From contig DIAJ01000027.1 in assembly GCA_002415785.1 (NCBI GenBank), positions 112,113 to 176,112 on the forward strand: a DNA stretch of 64,000 nt, given 5' to 3'. Under the pieces are notes generated by a model that had not been told where the DNA came from, did no database searches, and saw only the letters and a list, made by a program, of their open reading frames with translations. Positions within the stretch are counted from its first letter, which is position 1. Every line of letters begins with the position of its first letter. Below, one piece after another: positions 18,131 through 26,755 of this stretch. The DNA comes from Flavobacteriales bacterium UBA5081. Lineage in GTDB: Bacteria; Bacteroidota; Bacteroidia; Flavobacteriales_E; Vicingaceae. Both the position numbers and the translations under genes were made by a program.

Positions 18131-18155
18131 ATCTCTAAAAGAAAATCTTTTCGAT

Positions 18156-18163
18156 TAACTTTG
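18156..18163 (+). promoter_or_regulatory. -7 box directly before holB
   Basis: TAACTTTG ends four bases before the holB ATG, the same spacing as at uvrC, the GT2 fusion gene and crtZ, pointing to a leaderless mRNA. Confidence 0.5.
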
Positions 18164-18167
18164 ACCT

Positions 18168-19331
18168 ATGCTTTTCAAAGATATTGTAGGACAAGAAGAA
18201 TTAAAAAGTCGATTGATTCAGTTGGTTAACAAAGGAAGAATCAGTCATGCGCAGTTGTTTTTAGGAAAGATGGGCTATGGGAGTTTGCCTTTGGCAATCG
18301 CTTATGCTCAATTTATTAGTTGTGAAAATCGCGGAGCAGAAGATTCCTGTGGCAGCTGTCCTTCATGCCTAAAGTTTAACAAGCTTAGCCATCCGGATTT
18401 GCACTTTTCTTTTCCCTTCAATAAAAATGAAAAAGTGATGGATAAGCTAGAGAATGTCACTTCAGATTACTTTATTGCCGATTGGCGCTCAACTGTTTTG
18501 GAAAAACCGTATTTGAACATTGACGATTGGCATTCTGCCATTGATATTGATCAAAAACAAAGCATAATTACAGTAAATGAGAGCAAGGCAATTGCCAAAA
18601 AGCTAAGTTTAAAAAGCTACGAATCTGAATATAAGTTTTTAATCTTATGGATGCCGGAAAAGCTTAGAGCTGAAGCCGCAAACAAGATGCTCAAACTCAT
18701 TGAAGAGCCTGAAGAAAAAACCCTTTTAATTTTAGTAGCTGAAGATGCAGACGCTCTATTAAGTACCATAACATCAAGAACACAGCTTGTTCGCATTCCT
18801 CCTATTCAGTCAGAAAAAATCAAAGATTACCTAATAGAAAATAAGCAAATTGAAGAGCAACAGGCTGAAAAATTTGCGCAATTAGCTCAGGGCGATTTAA
18901 AAGAAGCTATTGATTTAGTAGAGCGAAGTGAAGAAGATGAGTTGTTTTTTGAACTTTTTAAGCGTTGGATGCGAGCTTGCTATAAAGCAGACATTGGCGC
19001 CATGAGTGAATGGGTAGAAGACGCCAGTCGCTCCCCAATGGGCAGAGAAAGTCAAAAGCGCTTTTTGATTTACGCTTTGGAAATTATGCGAGAAGGCATA
19101 TTGATTAATTATGCCGGAGATCAATTAAGACGAATGATTGGGGAAGAGCAGGCTTTTATGCAAAATTTTGCTCCTTTTGTACATAGTGAAAATATTGTAG
19201 AAATTTCTGAATTATTAAATACTGCTCACTATCATATCAGTAGAAACGCATATTCAAAGATTGTGTTTATGGATATGTCAATGAAATTTGCCAATTTGTT
19301 ACGCGTCAAAAAGCGTACTTTTGTAAGTTGA
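18168..19331 (+). CDS. holB: DNA polymerase III delta-prime subunit
   Basis: A clamp-loader subunit of the replicative polymerase. The 387-residue AAA+ protein opens with FKDIVGQEELKSRLIQLV and a degenerate P-loop (FLGKMGYGSLP), lacking the usual Lys-Ser/Thr, as expected for the non-ATPase delta-prime subunit. It has a four-cysteine zinc module (CENRGAEDSCGSCPSC) and the conserved EAANKMLKLIEEPEEKT and TSRTQLVRIPP blocks. The downstream PSP1-domain gene lies 59 bases away but has its own promoter overlapping this gene's end. Confidence 0.92.
   Translation: MLFKDIVGQEELKSRLIQLVNKGRISHAQLFLGKMGYGSLPLAIAYAQFISCENRGAEDSCGSCPSCLKFNKLSHPDLHFSFPFNKNEKVMDKLENVTSDYFIADWRSTVLEKPYLNIDDWHSAIDIDQKQSIITVNESKAIAKKLSLKSYESEYKFLILWMPEKLRAEAANKMLKLIEEPEEKTLLILVAEDADALLSTITSRTQLVRIPPIQSEKIKDYLIENKQIEEQQAEKFAQLAQGDLKEAIDLVERSEEDELFFELFKRWMRACYKADIGAMSEWVEDASRSPMGRESQKRFLIYALEIMREGILINYAGDQLRRMIGEEQAFMQNFAPFVHSENIVEISELLNTAHYHISRNAYSKIVFMDMSMKFANLLRVKKRTFVS
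19295..19323 (+). promoter_or_regulatory. Promoter of the PSP1-gldH-PBP operon
   Basis: TTTG (19295-19298), 17 bases, then TACTTTTG (19316-19323). It overlaps the last codons of holB and would start transcription about 60 bases before the PSP1-domain gene. Confidence 0.5.
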
Positions 19332-19390
19332 CGGATAAAACCGATTGTTTAACTAGAACAGCGATTACGCTGCCAAAGATATATTGAAAT

Positions 19391-20638
19391 ATGGGATGTG
19401 CGACCTGCGCAAACAAGACGAGCGGAAGTCCTGCCGGCTGTAAAAATAACGGTACTTGCGGCACCGACGGATGCAATAAACTGACTGTTTTTAACTGGCT
19501 TTCGAACATGGAAGTGCCCAACGGTCAGGAAGCCTTCAATTATGTGGAGGTTCGATTTAAAAACGGAAGGAAAGATTTTTATTACAATGCTGAAAAACTT
19601 CACCTTTACGATGGTGATGTTATAGCTGTAGAAGCTAGCCCCGGACATGATGTGGGCGTTGTTTGCCTTTCAGGCGAATTAGTGCGCTTGCAAATGCAGA
19701 AAAAGGGCATTTTTCCACAAAACCACGAATTTAAAAAAGTTTACAGAAAAGCCAACGAGAAAGACATTGAACAATGGCAAGCAGGCAGAGCAAAAGAAGC
19801 CGATGCCATGTACAAAGCCAGAGGTTTTGCCAACGAATTAGGACTTTCTATGAAAATTTCTGATGTAGAATATCAAGGTGACTTGACCAAAGCCATTTTC
19901 TATTACACTGCTGAAGAGAGAGTTGATTTTAGGGGGCTAATTAAGAAACTAGCCGATGCTTTTAGAACGCGCATAGAGATGAAGCAAATTGGTATGCGCC
20001 AAGAAGCCGGTCGACTAGGAGGAATTGGTTCTTGTGGTCGTGAACTTTGTTGTTCTACTTGGCTAACCGACTTTCGTTCGGTTTCTACCACAGCTGCTCG
20101 TTATCAGCAGCTTTCGCTAAACCCAAGTAAGTTGGCCGGGCAATGCGGAAAGTTAAAATGCTGCTTAAACTACGAACTGGATGTGTATTTGGATGAATTA
20201 AAAAAGTTTCCGGATACCAAGAAAAACCTCAAGACCAAAAAGGGTGAAGCTTTTTTCCAAAAAATGGACATCTTCGGAAATAAAATGTGGTATTCTTATC
20301 AAGATAATCCTTATGAGTTCATTGAGCTTTCGCTAGAGCGAGTGAATGAAATCTTGGTGATGAATAAAAAAGGTCAGGAGGTAGACGAGATAAAAGACTT
20401 TAAGGCTCAAGTGGAAGTAGAAGTGCAGCCGGAATACGCCAATGTAGTTGGTCAGGATGATTTAACGCGTTTCGACAATCAAAACAAAGGGAAAAAACGC
20501 AAAAAAGGAAGAAGGAAGAAAGGTGGAAACCCTAATCAGGCTCAACAAGCAAAAGGGAAAGCTTCAACGAAATCTCGAAATAAAAGGAATAATAATCGCA
20601 GAGGAAAACCCTCTAACAACAACAATAAAAAAGAGTGA
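19391..20638 (+). CDS. PSP1-domain protein (RicT/YaaT-like)
   Basis: A 415-residue cytoplasmic protein with an N-terminal cysteine cluster (MGCATCANK, GCKNNGTCGTDGC), a PSP1 C-terminal-type domain at about 40-300 containing CGRELCCSTWL and GQCGKLKCCLNYE, and a very basic low-complexity tail (KKRKKGRRKKGG) likely to bind nucleic acid. In Bacillus the related RicT is part of an Fe-S complex acting on RNase Y and mRNA processing; whether that applies here is unknown. In Bacteroidota this gene commonly precedes gldH, as here, where the coding ends overlap. Confidence 0.88.
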   Translation: MGCATCANKTSGSPAGCKNNGTCGTDGCNKLTVFNWLSNMEVPNGQEAFNYVEVRFKNGRKDFYYNAEKLHLYDGDVIAVEASPGHDVGVVCLSGELVRLQMQKKGIFPQNHEFKKVYRKANEKDIEQWQAGRAKEADAMYKARGFANELGLSMKISDVEYQGDLTKAIFYYTAEERVDFRGLIKKLADAFRTRIEMKQIGMRQEAGRLGGIGSCGRELCCSTWLTDFRSVSTTAARYQQLSLNPSKLAGQCGKLKCCLNYELDVYLDELKKFPDTKKNLKTKKGEAFFQKMDIFGNKMWYSYQDNPYEFIELSLERVNEILVMNKKGQEVDEIKDFKAQVEVEVQPEYANVVGQDDLTRFDNQNKGKKRKKGRRKKGGNPNQAQQAKGKASTKSRNKRNNNRRGKPSNNNNKKE

Positions 20639-21114
20639 TGGGTAAAAATATCATTGTGGTCTTCTGTATTTTGGCGGGGCTTTTCTTTTTTACCGCTTGC
20701 GATCAAAATCGAGTTTTTGAAAAAAACTTGGCAATCGATGATGCTCAATGGCATAGAAGTGAGAAAGCGCATTTTGAATTTCCCATAACAGACACTGCCG
20801 CACGCTACAGCATTCTATTAAACATTCGACATGGCGGAGATTACCCTTATAAAAACCTATATTTATTCACTAAAACCAAAAGTCCGGACGGAAAATTGGC
20901 GATAGATACCGCACAAATGATTTTTGCAGATAATAAAGGCAGATGGATGGGCAAAGGAATTGGCGATATTTACGATTATCAATTTAAGTTTAAAGAAGGA
21001 GTGTATTTTCCGGATTCGGGAATGTATTTATTTGAAATAGAACAAGCCATGCGCGATGAAGTTTTACCCAATGTTACCGACATTGGAATTCGCATTGAAA
21101 AAGTTGAGCCGTGA
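20638..21114 (+). CDS. gldH: Gliding motility lipoprotein GldH
   Basis: A 158-residue outer-envelope lipoprotein with a lipobox ending in FFFTAC, so the mature N-terminus is the Cys at about residue 21. The rest matches the GldH pattern (HRSEKAHFEFPITDT, LRHGG-like LLNIRHGGDYPYKNLYLF). GldH is required for gliding and surface-adhesin function in Flavobacterium. The ATG at 20638 overlaps the stop of the PSP1 gene (TGATG); a GTG one codon earlier is possible. Its end overlaps the GTG start of the penicillin-binding protein gene, a conserved order. Confidence 0.9.
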   Translation: MGKNIIVVFCILAGLFFFTACDQNRVFEKNLAIDDAQWHRSEKAHFEFPITDTAARYSILLNIRHGGDYPYKNLYLFTKTKSPDGKLAIDTAQMIFADNKGRWMGKGIGDIYDYQFKFKEGVYFPDSGMYLFEIEQAMRDEVLPNVTDIGIRIEKVEP

Positions 21115-23546
21115 GTAAGAAAGAACAAAAGAAAAGAAACTACGGGAAATTCATTCTGTTATTTTGGGTGATTTTCTTGATTCCCATTACTGCCTTTATT
21201 TTAATGATGTATGCAGCAGCCAATTCATGGGCAGGCTTTCCACCACTACCAACATTTGAACAGTTAGAAAACCCTAAAAGCAATTTAGCAACAGAAGTTT
21301 ACACTGTTGATGGAGAGATTCTTGGGAAGTATTTTTATCAGAATAGAGTTAATGTTAAATACGAAGATATAGATCAGGATTTAGTAAATGCGCTTGTTGC
21401 TACTGAAGACGAACGCTATTACGAACATTCCGGAATTGACTTAAAAGGTTTACTTCGTGCGGTAATCAATATGGGGAAAAGCGGTGGAGCTAGTACAATT
21501 ACACAACAGTTGGCTAAAATGCTATTTTCCGAAGATCCAACTTCCACTTGGGAGCGAATTAAACAAAAAATGCAGGAATGGATTATTGCAGCTCAGTTGG
21601 AAAGAAGATATACCAAAGCTGAAATCATTTCCATGTATTTTAATCGCTATGATTTTGTGAACAATGCCGTAGGGATTAAGTCTGCTGCTCAAGTATATTT
21701 TAGCACAAGCCCCGACAGCTTGAAAATTGAAGAAGCAGCCACCTTAGTGGGAATGTTAAAAAATGCCTCTCTGTTTAATCCGATTCAGCGACCTGACACC
21801 ACACTTCACAGAAGAAATGTAGTGCTTTCGCAAATGCTGAGAAATGACAAAATCAATAGAGAAGAATTTGATTCTTTGAAGCAATTACCACTTGAACTTA
21901 AATACTCCAGAGTGGGGCATAAAGAAGGGATTGCTCCTTATTTTAGGGAAGTGCTTCGCGCTAGGCTAAAAGACCTTTTTAATGAAAAAGACAAGGATGG
22001 TAATTATGTATTGAGAAAAGCCAATGGAGAGCCTTATGATATCTACAAAGATGGGCTAAAGATTTACACTACGCTCAATTATAAAATGCAAGAATACGCC
22101 GAATGGGCAGTAAAAGAGCACTTAAGCTATCAATTGCAAGATGACTTTTTTAAGGATTTAAGTCGCAAGAAAAATCGACCTTTTGATTACAGAGTTTCAC
22201 AAGCTGAGATTCAAAATATTTTAAATGCCTCCATGAAAAGAAGTGAGCGCTACCTCATTATGAGTGGTAAACAATGCGCTAATTGCGGAAGAAGAGGACG
22301 ATTTTTAGAAGAAATTGAAGTGAATGGAGAGCCTCATGTGCAGTGTTTAGCCGATGATTGTGAATATCAAACAAAAGTTTTCCCGGAAGATTCTATTTTA
22401 GCTGTTTTTGACAAACCAACCAAAATGCGCGTTTTTTCTTGGAAAGGGGAAATTGACACTCTGATGAGCCCAATGGACTCTATACGCTATTACAAAAGCT
22501 TTTTGCAGGCCGGTTTAATGTCAATGGATCCAAATAACGGATACATTCGCGCTTGGGTTGGTGGCATAAACTACGATCATTTTGCCTACGACCACGTAAT
22601 GCAAGGAAGACGGCAAGTAGGCTCTACTTTTAAGCCATTTGTTTATGCCGTTGCCATGGATGAAGGATTTTCTCCTTGCTATGAAATTCCCAATGTACCG
22701 GTAACTTTCCGAAAAGGAGAGTTTGGACTTTTACAAGACTGGACGCCTAAAAATAGTACAGACGATTATGGCTATAATGTTACTTTAAAACACGGCTTGG
22801 CGAATTCTATGAATACCGTAACTTCATGGATTATGAAACAATTTGGCCCTTTAAGAGTAATTGAAATGGCGAGAAGTATGGGAATTACTTCTCCATTAGA
22901 TACTGTTCCTGCATTGGCTTTAGGAGTAGCTGATGTAACAGTTTATGAAATGACGGGAGCATTCTCCACTTTTGTAAACAAAGGCGTTTGGTTAGAACCC
23001 ACTTACCTCAGTAGAATTGAAGACAAAGACGGAAACATCATCAAGCGATTTATTCCCGAGAGTAGAGAAGCAATGAGCGAGCAAACAGCTTATGTAATGT
23101 TAGACTTGCTAAAAGGGGTAACTTCTTATAATTACAATAAAGATTTAGATAAAAATGTTGGTGGCTCAGGCATTCGCTTGCGTTTTCCACCTTCAGAAGA
23201 GCGACCCTATGCCGGAATTAAGCACCCTGTTGCGGGAAAAACAGGAACCACACAAAACAACTCCGACGGTTGGTTTATTGGAGCCACACCTGATTTAGTA
23301 ACCGGAGTTTGGGTAGGAGCAGAAGACAGAAGTATTCGTTTTACCTACACCGGTGATGGACAAGGAGCCAACACTGGTCTGCCGATTTGGGCATATTACA
23401 TGAAAAAAATCTATGCTGATTCTACATTAAAAGTATCGACAGAGGATTTTGAAAAGCCCGAAAAACCAATAAGTGTCGAGTTGGATTGTGATAATTCTAA
23501 AAAAGAAAATAACTTTGATTCAGATGATGAACCCAGTTGGGATTAA
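21111..23546 (+). CDS. mrcA: Class A penicillin-binding protein (PBP1A-like)
   Basis: Bifunctional peptidoglycan synthase. The 811-residue protein has one N-terminal membrane anchor (residues 14-36), a GT51 glycosyltransferase (ATEDERYYEHSGID, GASTITQQLAKML) and a transpeptidase with SxxK (GSTFKPF), SxN (NSMNTV) and KTG (GKTGTT). Within the linker or early transpeptidase region is a cysteine quartet, C389, C392, C412 and C417, resembling a zinc ribbon, which is unusual for a periplasmic domain. The start is GTG at 21111, overlapping the gldH stop. It is the last gene of the PSP1-gldH-PBP operon, or the operon may continue 12 bases on into scoA. Confidence 0.94.
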   Translation: MSKKEQKKRNYGKFILLFWVIFLIPITAFILMMYAAANSWAGFPPLPTFEQLENPKSNLATEVYTVDGEILGKYFYQNRVNVKYEDIDQDLVNALVATEDERYYEHSGIDLKGLLRAVINMGKSGGASTITQQLAKMLFSEDPTSTWERIKQKMQEWIIAAQLERRYTKAEIISMYFNRYDFVNNAVGIKSAAQVYFSTSPDSLKIEEAATLVGMLKNASLFNPIQRPDTTLHRRNVVLSQMLRNDKINREEFDSLKQLPLELKYSRVGHKEGIAPYFREVLRARLKDLFNEKDKDGNYVLRKANGEPYDIYKDGLKIYTTLNYKMQEYAEWAVKEHLSYQLQDDFFKDLSRKKNRPFDYRVSQAEIQNILNASMKRSERYLIMSGKQCANCGRRGRFLEEIEVNGEPHVQCLADDCEYQTKVFPEDSILAVFDKPTKMRVFSWKGEIDTLMSPMDSIRYYKSFLQAGLMSMDPNNGYIRAWVGGINYDHFAYDHVMQGRRQVGSTFKPFVYAVAMDEGFSPCYEIPNVPVTFRKGEFGLLQDWTPKNSTDDYGYNVTLKHGLANSMNTVTSWIMKQFGPLRVIEMARSMGITSPLDTVPALALGVADVTVYEMTGAFSTFVNKGVWLEPTYLSRIEDKDGNIIKRFIPESREAMSEQTAYVMLDLLKGVTSYNYNKDLDKNVGGSGIRLRFPPSEERPYAGIKHPVAGKTGTTQNNSDGWFIGATPDLVTGVWVGAEDRSIRFTYTGDGQGANTGLPIWAYYMKKIYADSTLKVSTEDFEKPEKPISVELDCDNSKKENNFDSDDEPSWD

Positions 23547-23558
23547 AATAATATAGAG

Positions 23559-24257
23559 ATGAATAAAGTAGTAAGAGACGTTGAAGAAGCTATTGAAGGA
23601 ATTAAAAGTGGAATGACGCTTATGTTGGGCGGCTTTGGCTTATGTGGAATTCCCGAAAAATGCATCGATGCTTTGTCGAAGCGACCGAAAATTACCGACT
23701 TAACCTGTATTTCAAATAATGCAGGAGTAGATGATTTTGGTTTGGGTTTGCTTTTAAAAAATCACCAAATCAAAAAAATGATTTCTTCTTATGTGGGCGA
23801 AAATGACGAGTTTGAACGTCAAATGTTAAGTGGAGAGTTAGAAGTAGAATTAACTCCTCAAGGTACTTTAGCTGAAAAGTGTCGTGCCGGAGGTGCCGGA
23901 ATTCCCGCATTTTTTACACCAACCGGTTATGGGACAGAAATAGCTGAAGGAAAAGAAGTTCGTGAATACAATGGCAAGAAATATATATTGGAAGAAAGTT
24001 TAGTTTCCGACTTCTCGATTGTGAAAGCCTGGAAAGGCGACACCAAAGGAAACTTAGTGTTTAAAGCTACTGCACGAAACTTTAATCCGGTAATGGCAAT
24101 GGCAGGAAAAATTACCATTGCTGAGGTAGAGCACTTAGTAGAGCCGGGGGAGTTAGATCCGAATGAAATCCATACGCCCGGTATTTTTGTACACCGCATA
24201 TTTGAAGGTAAAAATTACGAAAAACGCATTGAGCAAAGAACTGTAAGAAAAAGCTAA
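23559..24257 (+). CDS. scoA: 3-oxoacid CoA-transferase subunit A
   Basis: Alpha subunit of succinyl-CoA:3-ketoacid CoA transferase, which activates acetoacetate with succinyl-CoA. The 232-residue protein has the family I signature GGFGLCGIPEKCIDAL and the block GGAGIPAFFTPTGYGTEIAEGK. It starts 12 bases after the PBP gene. The partner subunit scoB is 1.3 kb downstream rather than adjacent, because a lipoprotein gene lies between them. Confidence 0.95.
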   Translation: MNKVVRDVEEAIEGIKSGMTLMLGGFGLCGIPEKCIDALSKRPKITDLTCISNNAGVDDFGLGLLLKNHQIKKMISSYVGENDEFERQMLSGELEVELTPQGTLAEKCRAGGAGIPAFFTPTGYGTEIAEGKEVREYNGKKYILEESLVSDFSIVKAWKGDTKGNLVFKATARNFNPVMAMAGKITIAEVEHLVEPGELDPNEIHTPGIFVHRIFEGKNYEKRIEQRTVRKS

Positions 24258-24316
24258 GTAAGAGTCAACCTATAGCATATTTATACGTCAGCCAAACGTA
24301 TCAAACTCCAATTTAA

Positions 24317-25498
24317 ATGAGATTTCTTTTTATTGCTTTATTGCTACTTTCAATTAGTGCATGTAGTGTGTTTAATTCAACGTCCAAAAATGAGCTTGGA
24401 ATAAGTACTAAACAATTAAAAAAGACTACTATTCTAGTAGATGTTGGCAGAGAAAGTGGGACTATGTTTGATGAAGGAGTTTTTGCTAATTCGTTTGAAA
24501 GTGTTGCAAAAGTTTTAAAGGAGAATAAAGGGGTAAAAATCGACCTACAAATAAGTAAAGACTCTACCCTTTGGCTTATTAGTGAAAATGAAATAAGAGA
24601 TTGTTTACATCAGAACTATAAAGGCTTAAGCGAATATGATGATGAAGAAATAAATATCTCTTCAATTTGCTGGTATGAAAAACAATTAATCCCCTTAGAC
24701 ACTTTAGTGAAATTGTTGGACAGTGCATCCTACAAAGAAAAAGCTATCTCCTTAAACCTTATTGACTTTAACAATAACAAACCAATAACTCTATTTGGGG
24801 GTGAAAAAGGTTTAGCGAGAATTATTGCGGAGAAATTAGAAGTTTTAAATCGGCTAGAAGAAATAGAGTTTATTGCAGAAGTGCCAAGTTTGGAAGGAAT
24901 TTTAGCCTTTGAAAAGTATTCAAGCATCACCCCATATTTAAGGCTAACTGAGCAATCAAAAAAGCATAATTATGATAGATTGTCTATTCCATTTGTAAAG
25001 CAGAGTAGAGTAAAGGCAAATAAAGAATTTCAAATCTGGGGTGCAAATATTGCCGATCAGATAATTGAAACTTTAAAACTTGAGCCTGATTATATTCAGA
25101 CAACAGATTTTAAGCTTGCTAACTTTATTAAAGAGAGCAGTAACCTTCAATCAACTACAATTGAAAATGACAGTTTATTAATTAAAAATTCAGATACACT
25201 TTTTACAGCTATTCTAACAGAAGAACACATAAAAAGTGATTTTATTTTGGAACTCACAATTCAAGGAGAAGGGGAGCTCCTTAACACTAGCTATACAATT
25301 CACGGTTACAATTCAGATAAACATGAAATACTTTGGCAGGGAACTACACTTCAAAGCAGCAAAAAGAAATACAGAACCTTCTTTAATTCAAGTGATTTGA
25401 AAGAAAGAGATTGTAAGGAAATTAGAATAGTTGTCCAAGGGAAACAAACTCCTAGTAGCTTACTAACAAAAATCAAGCTATACCAAGTCAGCCAATAA
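24317..25498 (+). CDS. Lipoprotein of unknown function, weakly GDPD-like
   Basis: Not confidently recognised. The 393-residue protein has a lipobox (LLLLSISAC, Cys16). Residues 50-105 (NSFESVAKVLKENKGVKIDL then ISKDSTLW) have the rhythm of glycerophosphodiester phosphodiesterases, where ENTLxAF is followed by a strand ending ELDVxxTKDG. However, the catalytic His-Arg and Glu-Asp residues are missing, so it would be inactive if related. The C-terminal 130 residues look like a beta-sandwich (ILTEEHIKSDFILELTIQGEG). It is inserted between scoA and scoB, is more AT-rich than either, and has no obvious link to ketone metabolism. Confidence 0.7.
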   Translation: MRFLFIALLLLSISACSVFNSTSKNELGISTKQLKKTTILVDVGRESGTMFDEGVFANSFESVAKVLKENKGVKIDLQISKDSTLWLISENEIRDCLHQNYKGLSEYDDEEINISSICWYEKQLIPLDTLVKLLDSASYKEKAISLNLIDFNNNKPITLFGGEKGLARIIAEKLEVLNRLEEIEFIAEVPSLEGILAFEKYSSITPYLRLTEQSKKHNYDRLSIPFVKQSRVKANKEFQIWGANIADQIIETLKLEPDYIQTTDFKLANFIKESSNLQSTTIENDSLLIKNSDTLFTAILTEEHIKSDFILELTIQGEGELLNTSYTIHGYNSDKHEILWQGTTLQSSKKKYRTFFNSSDLKERDCKEIRIVVQGKQTPSSLLTKIKLYQVSQ

Positions 25499-25573
25499 AT
25501 TTGAAAAAACTTAAATTTGAACAACTTCAATAGAATAATTAATAGCTTTACAGGCTAAATAAAAGGGAATAAA

Positions 25574-26230
25574 ATGGGGATTACAAAAGAACAAATTGCA
25601 CAGCGAATTGCTCAAGAATTACAAGATGGCTATTACGTTAATTTAGGCATAGGAATTCCAACCCTAGTAGCTAATTATATACCGGATGGTATTGACGTCA
25701 CTCTTCAATCAGAAAATGGCTTGTTGGGAATGGGTCCTTTTCCAACAGAAGAGGAAGTAGATGCAGACTTAATTAATGCCGGAAAACAAACCATTACAAC
25801 TCGCCCGGGTTCTGCGTTTTTTAATTCTGCTGACAGCTTTGCGATGATTCGCGGAGGCAAAGTGCAGTTGACGGTTTTGGGAGCCATGGAGGTAGATCAA
25901 AACGGCAATATTGCAAATTGGAAGATTCCCGGCAAAATGGTAAAAGGGATGGGCGGCGCTATGGATTTGGTGGCTTCTGCCGAAAACATTATTGTGGCCA
26001 TGATGCACACGAACAAAAGAGGGGATTCTAAGCTCTTAAAGAATTGCACATTGCCGCTGACCGGTGTAAATTGCATTACTAAAATTGTGACCAACTTAGG
26101 CGTTTTTGAAGTAGAAAATGGCTCGTTTGTACTGAAAGAAAGAGCTCCGGGAGTGAGTGTAGACGAAATAAAGGCTGCTACAGAAGGAAGTTTAATGGCA
26201 ACAGATGATGTAGCTGAAATGAAGTTTTAA
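25574..26230 (+). CDS. scoB: 3-oxoacid CoA-transferase subunit B
   Basis: Beta subunit of the CoA transferase. The 218-residue protein contains the catalytic Glu in the family II signature LQSENGLLGMGPFP, and the blocks GGKVQLTVLGAMEVDQ and GMGGAMDLV. Its length and motifs are intact, so the separation from scoA has not damaged it. A lipoprotein gene follows 10 bases downstream. Confidence 0.95.
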   Translation: MGITKEQIAQRIAQELQDGYYVNLGIGIPTLVANYIPDGIDVTLQSENGLLGMGPFPTEEEVDADLINAGKQTITTRPGSAFFNSADSFAMIRGGKVQLTVLGAMEVDQNGNIANWKIPGKMVKGMGGAMDLVASAENIIVAMMHTNKRGDSKLLKNCTLPLTGVNCITKIVTNLGVFEVENGSFVLKERAPGVSVDEIKAATEGSLMATDDVAEMKF

Positions 26231-26240
26231 TTTTTTTACT

Positions 26241-26642
26241 ATGAAAAGATTGATATTAATTAGCTTAGTGATTATTGGTTTTGCATCATGTGATTCTAAG
26301 ATTGAAAATGGCGATTTAGTTTACTTAAAGCTTAGAGAAGGACATAACATATCAATAATAAATAGCAATGGTAAACTTCAGTGCTCAGACGAGAATAAAA
26401 CTCCATTAATATTCTCAAGTAAACAAGAAGGGGGGATTACCTTAAAAACAGAAAAGGGTTTAGGAGTTGTCCTTGATAACTATTTTTTATTTGCAAGAAA
26501 GGAAGAACCTTCACTCTTTAAATTAGACACACTCGAGGATAACAACATTTACTTAGTATCTGAATTCAATCGTTACTTTGATTGTAATGGGAAAGAGGTT
26601 TATGAAGTTTATGAACCTCACATTACGATTCATAAGTATTAA
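26241..26642 (+). CDS. Small lipoprotein of unknown function
   Basis: A 133-residue protein with a clear lipobox (IIGFASC, Cys17). The mature part is beta-rich, with repeated short strands such as GDLVYLKLREGHNISI and EKGLGVVLDNYFLFARKE, reminiscent of one or two lobes of a beta-trefoil/fascin-like fold, but this is only a pattern impression. It lies 10 bases after scoB and may share its transcript. Function is unknown. Confidence 0.7.
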   Translation: MKRLILISLVIIGFASCDSKIENGDLVYLKLREGHNISIINSNGKLQCSDENKTPLIFSSKQEGGITLKTEKGLGVVLDNYFLFARKEEPSLFKLDTLEDNNIYLVSEFNRYFDCNGKEVYEVYEPHITIHKY

Positions 26643-26755
26643 GGAAAGAACCTAACTTGAGTTATAATTTATTTTACTTAGACTTATCCGATTTCTCCTG
26701 TTTTTAAATCTTTACGACAACCCATAAATTAATTTTATCTAAAAAAACACCAATT

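Noticed and set aside
24317..25498. Calling the lipoprotein an active glycerophosphodiester phosphodiesterase
   Set aside because: The catalytic His-Arg and Glu-Asp residues of that family are absent, so only a distant fold resemblance can be suggested.
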